6,823 bases of DNA, taken from Campylobacteraceae bacterium (GTDB taxonomy: Bacteria > Campylobacterota > Campylobacteria > Campylobacterales > Sulfurovaceae). The DNA lies in contig JALVEV010000285.1 in assembly GCA_027030605.1 (NCBI GenBank), positions 1-6,823 on the forward strand. The letters run 5' to 3'. The notes under the pieces are model-generated. The model had not been told where the DNA came from. It made no database searches and saw nothing but the letters and a program-made list of their open reading frames with translations. Below are positions 1 through 5,148 of the stretch, piece by piece (the stretch's first letter is position 1; every line of letters begins with the position of its first letter). Both the position numbers and the translations under genes were made by a program.

Positions 1-709
1 TGCTATGGGGTTTAACAATCGTGGGGCTGAGTATATGTTAGCTCAACTTAACAAAGTTAAAAACTTTGACTACCCTATTGGTATTAATATTGGTAAAAAT
101 AAAGTTACACCAGAAGATGAAGCACTTAATGACTACCGTATATTGCTAGAGAGGTTTAAAGATTATGGTACATATATAGTTATTAATATCTCTTCACCAA
201 ACACCCCAGGGCTTCGTGACCTTCAAAATGAGAAGTTTATTACCAACCTCTTTACAATGGCAAAAGAGATTACATCTAAACCTATTTTACTTAAAATTGC
301 TCCAGATATGACCCCTGATGATGCCATTGCACTTTGTACAACAGCTGTTGAGGCAGGAGCTTCAGGAATCATAGCGACCAATACTACTATTGACTACTCT
401 GTTACTCCTAATGCCAAAGATTTTGGAGGAATCTCAGGAGCTTTGGTTCGTGAAAAGTCATTCAAACTCTTTCAGGCTATTGGAAAAGAGCTATATGGAA
501 AGACTCTACTTATCTCTGTAGGTGGCATAGAGACAGCCGAAGATGCCTATAGGCGAATAAAAGCAGGGGCATCACTTATTCAAGTATTCTCTATGCTAAT
601 CTATAATGGTCCAAAGATGATAAAAGATATAAACGAAGGCTTAATTGAACTACTAAAAGCAGATGGTTATAGTCATATTTCAGAGGCTATTGGGGCTGAT
701 TGTCATTAA
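1..709 (+). CDS. pyrD: Dihydroorotate dehydrogenase (quinone), class 2, 5'-truncated by window edge
   Basis: This FMN enzyme oxidises dihydroorotate to orotate in de novo pyrimidine synthesis and, in class 2, passes electrons to the membrane quinone pool. The frame is already open at base 2 (an Ala codon before the Met at 5). That Met belongs to the conserved MGFNN motif, which sits near residue 107 of E. coli PyrD, so roughly 105-120 N-terminal residues, including the membrane-associating helices, lie outside the window. Counting from the Met at base 5: NISSPNTPGL at 61-70 contains the class 2 catalytic base Ser64 (E. coli Ser175) and the substrate-binding Asn residues. Lys97 in LLKIAP, ATNTT at 124-128, GGISG at 141-145 and SVGGIE at 171-176 form the FMN and phosphate-binding parts of the TIM barrel. 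The Ser (not Cys) base supports class 2. The C-terminus is complete, ending in TAA, and the motifs look intact. The next gene, murI, is convergent. Confidence 0.95.
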   Translation, partial: AMGFNNRGAEYMLAQLNKVKNFDYPIGINIGKNKVTPEDEALNDYRILLERFKDYGTYIVINISSPNTPGLRDLQNEKFITNLFTMAKEITSKPILLKIAPDMTPDDAIALCTTAVEAGASGIIATNTTIDYSVTPNAKDFGGISGALVREKSFKLFQAIGKELYGKTLLISVGGIETAEDAYRRIKAGASLIQVFSMLIYNGPKMIKDINEGLIELLKADGYSHISEAIGADCH

Positions 710-949
710 TAAAAAGTATGATATACTCTAATAGAAATCAATAAATATTAAGGAATATACAAGAATAGAATTCAAACAACTACAGCTTTGGATTAAAAAT
801 TTTAAAACAGAGAGAAACTACTTGTTGAACTCAGGTTTGTAATATTAAATATTGTAGGTTCGATTTCATCAAACGTTAAAACCAAACATAAAAAACAAAA
901 TAATATTTATGGAAATTAGATTTTAATATCACGTTCAATAAAATCAAAC
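710..949. other. Convergent pyrD/murI spacer, AT-rich, no gene
   Basis: This 240-bp gap separates two tail-to-tail genes. The right part holds the inverted repeat described separately. The left part (710-851) is very AT-rich. A tiny AGTAT-GAT-ATACT palindrome at 715-727 follows the pyrD stop but lacks a GC stem and U-run, so I do not call it a terminator. A 35-codon open stretch (735-839, stop 840-842) has no ATG, GTG or well-placed TTG start. In AT-rich DNA such a run is not remarkable. No canonical intrinsic terminator is visible for either gene. Confidence 0.7.
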
Positions 950-955
950 CTACAA
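852..955. repeat. 25-bp imperfect inverted repeat with 54-bp spacer, REPIN-like, overlapping murI stop
   Basis: The left arm is 852-876 and the right arm is 931-955. The left arm matches the reverse complement of the right arm at 21 of 25 positions, and all four differences are transitions. Both arms share the core TTGTAGGTT.GATTT.AT at their outer side and AACGT at their inner side. Each arm is itself a weak palindrome: GTTCGAT-TTC-ATCAAAC at 858-874, and GTTTGAT-TTT-ATTGAAC on the minus strand of the right arm. In murI-sense (minus-strand) RNA every mismatch becomes a G-U wobble, giving a continuous 25-bp helix. In pyrD-sense RNA the same positions are A-C mismatches. The right arm contains the last Leu codon and the TAG stop of murI. 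There is no U-run directly after the stem, so it is not a textbook intrinsic terminator. A paired REP unit (REPIN), a small non-autonomous element or a 3' RNA structure are possible readings. Confidence 0.6.
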
Positions 956-1687
956 CCACTTGTCTGCAATCTTACGCAACCCTGCCACATTATCAGAAGC
1001 AAATATTTTTAAATTTGCTTCCTCTTTTTTTTCAAACAACTCATATCTTTTTTCCAAATACTCAACAATCGCTTCACCTGAATGAATCAGTATCGGTTTA
1101 TGGTTAAAGTACTCTAAGAGTGCATCCCCAATAAGAGGAAAATGTGTACAACCCAAAATTATTGCTTTTGGCTCTTCTATCTCTGAAAAATAGTGTTCCA
1201 TCGTAGCTTCTAAAAGTTTTCCCTCAAAGATACCCTCTTCTACCAAAGGAACAAAAAGCCCCGTCTGTAAAGAGGTAATATTGCTATATCCTAAATTTTC
1301 CAAAGCTCTTCTGTATCGCCCAGAATTAATAGTAGCACGTGTCGCCATAATCAAAATAGGGTCATCTTTAGCCAACTTACTATTTTCAAGTGCCATTACC
1401 CCAGGTTCTATTACCCCTAACACAGGATAGTTACTTTGAGCATTCATCTCAGGTAGAGCATAAGCAGAGACAGTATTACATGCAGTGATTAGTAAATCAA
1501 TATCGAAGTTATTAAAAAACTCTAAGGCTTCTAGAGAGTAACGGATAATGGTATTTTTATCTTTAGGTCCATAAGGAACACGAGCTGTGTCCCCATAGTA
1601 GATAATCTCATCAAAGAGGTTGTGAGCAAGAAGAGACTTTACAACACTTAAGCCCCCTGCTCCTGAGTCAAAAACACCTATTTTCAA
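950..1687 (-). CDS. murI: Glutamate racemase
   Basis: This cytoplasmic, cofactor-independent enzyme converts L-glutamate to D-glutamate for the peptidoglycan stem peptide. The 245-residue product is close to the usual length and resembles the H. pylori enzyme along its whole length. Key parts are MKIGVFDSGAGG at 1-12 with Asp7, YYGDTARVPYG at 30-40, TACNT at 68-72 with catalytic Cys70, GVIEPG at 91-96, and LGCTHFPL at 178-185 with the second catalytic Cys180 and His182. The two-cysteine pair marks an active racemase. The start codon is TTG (1687-1685): the conserved MKIGVFDSG begins there, and no in-frame ATG, GTG or other TTG lies between it and an upstream in-frame stop at 1708-1706. No convincing Shine-Dalgarno is visible, and the rho stop is only 14 bp upstream, so translation may depend on ribosomes finishing rho (inference). 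The stop TAG lies inside the inverted repeat. Confidence 0.96.
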   Translation of the reverse strand: MKIGVFDSGAGGLSVVKSLLAHNLFDEIIYYGDTARVPYGPKDKNTIIRYSLEALEFFNNFDIDLLITACNTVSAYALPEMNAQSNYPVLGVIEPGVMALENSKLAKDDPILIMATRATINSGRYRRALENLGYSNITSLQTGLFVPLVEEGIFEGKLLEATMEHYFSEIEEPKAIILGCTHFPLIGDALLEYFNHKPILIHSGEAIVEYLEKRYELFEKKEEANLKIFASDNVAGLRKIADKWL

Positions 1688-1701
1688 AATGTTATAAAAT
1701 T

Positions 1702-3021
1702 TTAATCATTCATCATAGCTAAGAACTCAGCATTATTCTTAGTTTTTGTCATTTTAGAGAAGAGGAACTTTAACCCCTCGACATCTTCCATATTTTGCAT
1801 TGCATTTCTAATTGCCCATACTTTTTGAAGGTCTTCAGCTTTAACCATAAGCTCCTCTTTTCTTGTTCCTGACTTAGTTACATCTATTGCAGGGTAGATT
1901 CTTCGTTCAGAGACATATCTGTTGAGTACAACTTCAGCATTTCCTGTACCTTTAAACTCTTCAAAGATAACCTCATCCATTCTACTTCCAGTATCTATTA
2001 ACGCTGTAGCAATAATGGTCAAAGAGCCACCCTCTTCAATATTTCTAGCTGCACCAAAGAAACGTTTTGGTTTATGTAGTGCATTAGCATCAACACCACC
2101 AGAGAGAACTTTTCCTGAACTTGGAGTTACAGTATTGTAAGCTCTAGCCAAACGAGTAATAGAGTCAAGTAAAATGACCACATCTTTCCCCATCTCTACT
2201 CGTCTTTTAGCCTTTTCTATAACCATTTCAGCTGTTCTAACATGGTTTTGTGCAGGTAAATCAAAAGTAGAAGAGTAGACTTCACCTTTAACTGAACGTT
2301 GCATATCGGTTACCTCTTCTGGTCTCTCATCGACTAAAAGAACCATGAGTGAAGCATCAGGATTGTTATGGGTAATCCCATGGGCAAGTTCTTTAAGAAG
2401 TTCAGTTTTACCTGTTCTAGGTGGTGCAACAATTAATGCTCTCTGCCCCTTACCTATAGGAGAGAATAAATCAAGAACACGTCCTGTAAGTTTAAGTGGA
2501 TTGTACTCTAATTTAAGTTGTTCTGTAGCATAGAGTGGAGTTAAGTTGTCAAAGAGTGGTCTCTTTTTTGACTCTTCTGGTGGAAGATAGTTAATCGCTT
2601 CGATTTTCAATAGAGCATAATACTTCTCTTGGTCTTTAGGTTGCCTAACTTGACCTGTGACAATGTCTCCATTTCGTAGTGCAAAACGTTTAATCTGCGT
2701 ACCACTTACATAGGTATCATTTTGAGAGTTAGCAAAGTTTCCATCTTCACTTCTTAGGAAACCATAGCCGTCATTCATGACCTCTAAAATCCCCGTAAAT
2801 AAGATGAATCCACCTTGAGAGACTTGAGATTTTAAGATTTCAAATATTAAATCTTTACGCTTATACTCATTTGGATTTTCTACTTTTACTTTCAGTGCAA
2901 TCTCAACCAACTCTTCAAGTGGTTTTTGTTGTAACTCTTCTACTTTGTACCCATTGACAGGTACATGTGTTCTTTGATTTTTCTTATGATTGTTATGTTT
3001 TTTTGATTGTTGTTCGCTCAT
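1702..3021 (-). CDS. rho: Transcription termination factor Rho
   Basis: Rho is a hexameric RNA-dependent ATPase/translocase that ends transcription of untranslated RNA. The 439-residue product is slightly longer than E. coli Rho (419) because of an additional basic, His/Asn/Lys-rich N-terminal tail (about residues 1-25). After it come the Rho N-terminal helical domain (about 28-70), the cold-shock-like primary RNA-binding domain (about 73-150, with DGYGFLRSEDGNF and YVSGTQIKRFALRNGD), and the RecA-like motor. Walker A is APPRTGKTELL at 199-209 with Lys205. The DERPEE segment is at 231-236, and Walker B is VVILLD at 281-286. The Q-loop region spans about 292-304 (Lys304), GGVDANALHKPKRFFGAARN at 308-327, and the arginine-finger candidate is Arg368. 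E. coli Lys181 is Arg202 here. The ATG start has a good ribosome site (AAGAGGA, 5-6 bases upstream). It is followed by murI after 14 bp, an arrangement I also recall from H. pylori. Confidence 0.98.
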   Translation of the reverse strand: MSEQQSKKHNNHKKNQRTHVPVNGYKVEELQQKPLEELVEIALKVKVENPNEYKRKDLIFEILKSQVSQGGFILFTGILEVMNDGYGFLRSEDGNFANSQNDTYVSGTQIKRFALRNGDIVTGQVRQPKDQEKYYALLKIEAINYLPPEESKKRPLFDNLTPLYATEQLKLEYNPLKLTGRVLDLFSPIGKGQRALIVAPPRTGKTELLKELAHGITHNNPDASLMVLLVDERPEEVTDMQRSVKGEVYSSTFDLPAQNHVRTAEMVIEKAKRRVEMGKDVVILLDSITRLARAYNTVTPSSGKVLSGGVDANALHKPKRFFGAARNIEEGGSLTIIATALIDTGSRMDEVIFEEFKGTGNAEVVLNRYVSERRIYPAIDVTKSGTRKEELMVKAEDLQKVWAIRNAMQNMEDVEGLKFLFSKMTKTKNNAEFLAMMND

Positions 3022-3121
3022 TGGTCCTCTTAAAAGCTCTATGGGGATTTTGTAGTTTTATTACTTGTAGTTGCGTTATTATAATCAACTTTTTATTAAG
3101 TTTCCTTATTCTGAACTTGAA
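3022..3121 (-). promoter_or_regulatory. rho leader region with candidate promoter
   Basis: This 100-bp gap lies between the stop of the small membrane protein gene and the rho ATG. On the minus strand a perfect TATAAT is at 3083-3078, which would start transcription near 3071 and give a leader of about 50 bases before rho. No TTGACA-like -35 is present at the expected distance, which is usual for housekeeping promoters in this phylum. The -10 is flanked by short AGTTG/CAACT inverted arms (12-base separation), too weak to call an operator. No hairpin with a U-run is seen, so the upstream gene may read through into rho. The AAGAGGA ribosome site lies just before the ATG. Confidence 0.45.
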
Positions 3122-3514
3122 TTATGTCATTATTGACAAATATAATAGAGGAATATAGGTAAGTGGAGCAAAAACTTTAACACCTAGGGTCATTTTTAAC
3201 TCCATCATCTTCTCTAGCTCTTCATCCATTGGAGGTTCATAATATCTCTGTTTAATCAACTCTATTTTAAAAAAAAGGTCTAATGCTTTTAAGACCAAAA
3301 TCGTAATACTATAAAAGTTAAATGTATCAAAATAGAGAGTAACACCTAAAACATAATAGAAAGTAGGATGTACTAAAAAGAAAAGAAAAATATTTTTATT
3401 ATAATAACCATAAAGTTTATCTATCATCTCGCCTAATCTATTCGCAGATTGCATATAAAACTCAAAAAATTCTAACACTATCATTACAATGACTATCTGT
3501 ATTACTGTTTCCAT
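3122..3514 (-). CDS. Four-helix integral membrane protein, function unknown
   Basis: I do not recognise this 130-residue protein. It shows four likely membrane segments: about 2-20 (TVIQIVIVMIVLEFFEFYM), 41-63, 65-84 and 109-129. Between the first two is a polar loop (ANRLGEMIDKLYGYYNK, about 24-40). A charged stretch (RYYEPPMDEELEKMMELKM, about 90-108) connects the third and fourth helices. There is no cleavable signal peptide and no catalytic motif that I can see. The ATG at 3514-3512 has only a weak, very close purine stretch upstream. Met11 and Met21 are in-frame alternatives, but starting at either would break the first helix. It diverges from the HAD gene across 52 bp and is followed by rho 100 bp downstream on the same strand, so it could share some transcription with rho. 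It is likely real, given its length, clean hydrophobic pattern and lack of a competing gene. Confidence 0.75.
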   Translation of the reverse strand: METVIQIVIVMIVLEFFEFYMQSANRLGEMIDKLYGYYNKNIFLFFLVHPTFYYVLGVTLYFDTFNFYSITILVLKALDLFFKIELIKQRYYEPPMDEELEKMMELKMTLGVKVFAPLTYIPLLYLSIMT

Positions 3515-3535
3515 CTTCTAAGTTTAGCCAACTCT

Positions 3536-3550
3536 TAGCTATAATACTCT
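3536..3550. promoter_or_regulatory. Candidate back-to-back -10 elements of a divergent promoter
   Basis: In the 52-bp divergent spacer, TATAAT occurs on the plus strand at 3540-3545. The same bases read TATTATA on the minus strand (3546-3540). Used rightward, it would start RNA near 3552, about 15 bases before the HAD TTG codon. Used leftward, it would start near 3533, about 19 bases before the ATG of the membrane protein gene. Neither side has a clear -35 box. If both are used, the two transcripts would compete for one site. This rests on sequence resemblance only. Confidence 0.4.
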
Positions 3551-3566
3551 AAAAAAGAGAGTCTTC

Positions 3567-4400
3567 TTGAAAAAACTTTTTATTACCGATTTAGACCATA
3601 CCTTTTTACACAGTAATCAAACCGTCAGCCACTTCTCAAAACAGATATGGAATGAGAAGAGCAAAGATGCTCTACTTAGTGTAGCAACAGCTCGAAGCTT
3701 TTCCAAAACAGCAGAGTTTTTAAAAGATTTAAAACTAAATCCTCCTCTTATTTTACTTGATGGTGCAATGGTTGTAACACCTCAAAAGAGACTTATTTCA
3801 CTAAATACCCTCTCTAAAGAGCTTTCTGATGCCGTTATTGAAGAGAGTAACTCTTTTGGTATCTATCCTTATGTAATTGCACTCAAAAATAGAGAGAGTT
3901 TAGCTGAGAGTTTTGACATACCCCCTATTTTAAACTACTATCAAAAGTTTTTGATTGATAAACACTATACCAGTGACAAACGAATTCTTCATAAAAAGAG
4001 AATTGAAGGTTCAGATGACACCTTAAAACTTGTCTATATGGGAGAGGAGTCTCTACTACGTCCTTTGGCAGAACATCTTCAAAAAGTTTTTGGAAAACAG
4101 ATAGAGATTAAACTTTCACCTGAAAACTATATGAAGTGTTATTTTCTAACCATACTACACCCTCTCTCAGACAAAGCTCATGCACTACTAAAAGTTCATG
4201 AGTATCTTAACCGTAATACTCAAGAGACAACTGTCTTTGGAGACAGTATTAATGATATTGGTATGTTTAAATTAGCAGGTAAGGCTGTAGCAGTAGCTAA
4301 TGCCTTAGAGGAGGTAAAAAAAGAGGCAGACATTGTCTTAAAAGAGAGCAATGATGAAGATGCCGTTGCCAAATATTTACAACAACATGTTAAAAGTTAA
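3567..4400 (+). CDS. Cof-type HAD-IIB hydrolase (sugar-phosphate phosphatase-like)
   Basis: This is a soluble haloacid dehalogenase superfamily phosphatase of the type with a large C2 cap inserted after motif II. All four HAD motifs are present in its 277 residues. Motif I is ITDLDHTFL (nucleophile Asp8, acid/base Asp10; the position after Asp10 is His rather than the usual Gly or Asn). Motif II is VATARS with Thr41. Motif III is Lys203 in LSDKAHALL. Motif IV is GDSINDIGMF with Asp226 and Asp230. The cap lies roughly at 85-185. Such proteins usually remove phosphate from sugar phosphates, nucleotides or flavin precursors, but the substrate cannot be read from the sequence. The start is TTG at 3567-3569, because the family-typical MKKLFITDLD begins there and an in-frame TAG at 3525-3527 leaves no ATG upstream. 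GAGAG just before it is a modest ribosome site. The stop overlaps the convergent response regulator gene by 11 bp. Confidence 0.9.
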   Translation: MKKLFITDLDHTFLHSNQTVSHFSKQIWNEKSKDALLSVATARSFSKTAEFLKDLKLNPPLILLDGAMVVTPQKRLISLNTLSKELSDAVIEESNSFGIYPYVIALKNRESLAESFDIPPILNYYQKFLIDKHYTSDKRILHKKRIEGSDDTLKLVYMGEESLLRPLAEHLQKVFGKQIEIKLSPENYMKCYFLTILHPLSDKAHALLKVHEYLNRNTQETTVFGDSINDIGMFKLAGKAVAVANALEEVKKEADIVLKESNDEDAVAKYLQQHVKS

Positions 4401-5067
4401 TCTTATACCCTACACCATACTGATTTTTAATTAAATCTTGAGGAATCTTTTTACGTAAATTTTTTATCAATGTACGAATAGATGAGTTGGTAATAACCTT
4501 ATTGAACTCATCGCCCCATACATAAAAGAAAATTTCATCATCAGAACAAGGAGCCCCTGCTTTCTCTACTAAGAGTTCAAAAAGTTTTGACTCCCTCTTC
4601 GTTAAAACAATAGCTTTCTCTTCACAAAAAAGTGTTTTACTTTTACTATCCCACGAACAGTCACAGGGCAAGGGAATATTTCGTCCATTATCAACTTTTT
4701 TAGAGACCTTTAGTAGTGCATTCATTAAATCTGAACGACCAACAGGTTTAATTAAGTAAGAGGAGAAGTTTAAATCTACAATATCAAGTAAAATTTCTCT
4801 ATCTGAATGGGCAGTTAACGCAATCAGTGCAACATTATCATCTATTTTACGAATTTTTTTAGCCAAATCTATACCATTTACTTTAGGAATAAGCAAATCA
4901 AGTATAATAAGATGTATCTTATTCTCTTCATAAATACGAAGTGCCTCTTCCCCATCTCGGGCAATATATACCTCACGACAAAGCTCTTCTAAGAAATAAG
5001 AGTATTTATCTATAATAGCATCTTCATCCTCAACGTATAAAATATTTAAATTTTTTAAAATTTTCAT
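4390..5067 (-). CDS. OmpR/PhoB-family response regulator
   Basis: This is a DNA-binding transcriptional regulator controlled by phosphorylation. In its 225 residues, the receiver domain (about 7-122) has the acidic pair Glu13/Asp14 in YVEDED, the phospho-acceptor Asp57 in ILDLLIPKVNG, Thr85 in LTAHS, and Lys107-Pro108 in LIKPVG. The C-terminal winged-helix domain (about 145-225) shows LTKRESKLFELL, the recognition helix SSIRTLIKNLRKKI and the closing wing YGVGYKINF, as in OmpR/PhoB proteins. The linker carries Cys135 and Cys137 (PCDCSW), and Cys148 follows just beyond; their role is unknown. The ATG at 5067-5065 is preceded by AAGGGA on the minus strand, a fair ribosome site. The sensor kinase gene ends 81 bp upstream on the same strand, so this is very probably its cognate partner. 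The gene targets are not evident. The 3' end overlaps the HAD gene tail-to-tail. Confidence 0.95.
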   Translation of the reverse strand: MKILKNLNILYVEDEDAIIDKYSYFLEELCREVYIARDGEEALRIYEENKIHLIILDLLIPKVNGIDLAKKIRKIDDNVALIALTAHSDREILLDIVDLNFSSYLIKPVGRSDLMNALLKVSKKVDNGRNIPLPCDCSWDSKSKTLFCEEKAIVLTKRESKLFELLVEKAGAPCSDDEIFFYVWGDEFNKVITNSSIRTLIKNLRKKIPQDLIKNQYGVGYKINF

Positions 5068-5148
5068 TGTTCCCTTTTTTACCTATACTAATATAATTTA
5101 AAATATAATTACATAATAATGTGAATTAACCGTGATTTTCTTTTATTT
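5068..5148 (-). promoter_or_regulatory. Kinase/regulator intergenic region with bulged inverted repeat
   Basis: This 81-bp, extremely AT-rich gap lies between the kinase stop and the regulator ATG. At 5106-5128 it contains TAATT-ACAT-AATA-ATGT-G-AATTA, a 9-bp inverted repeat with a 4-base loop and one bulged base. With no GC pairs beyond one per arm and no U-run directly after it, it is a poor terminator. A regulator-binding site or a chance AT palindrome is equally possible. Several TATA-like stretches (for example at about 5085-5100, minus strand) could give the regulator its own promoter. No single one stands out. Confidence 0.35.

Noticed and set aside
715..727. AGTAT-GAT-ATACT palindrome just after the pyrD stop as a terminator
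   Set aside because: The stem is only 5 bp and almost all A-T, with a 3-base loop and no following U-run.
735..842. 35-codon open stretch on the plus strand in the pyrD/murI spacer, ending in TAA
   Set aside because: It has no ATG or GTG, and its only TTG codons are near the end. A run of this length without stops is expected fairly often in such AT-rich DNA. I do not recognise the peptide as a fragment of a known family.
886..911. CATAAA / TTTATG arms inside the loop of the large inverted repeat
   Set aside because: A 6-bp all-but-one A-T pairing across an A-rich loop is expected by chance here and does not improve the larger structure convincingly.
1922..2533. Two plus-strand open frames (1922-2140 and 2345-2533) inside rho
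   Set aside because: They lie opposite the highly conserved motor domain of rho, have no ribosome site, and give peptides with no recognisable feature. They are antisense shadows of a strong gene.
2967..3158. Plus-strand 63-codon hydrophobic frame across the rho start and leader
   Set aside because: Its hydrophobic look comes from the reverse complement of Lys/Asn/His codons and AT-rich leader DNA. It overlaps the rho ribosome site and promoter region and has no own initiation signal.
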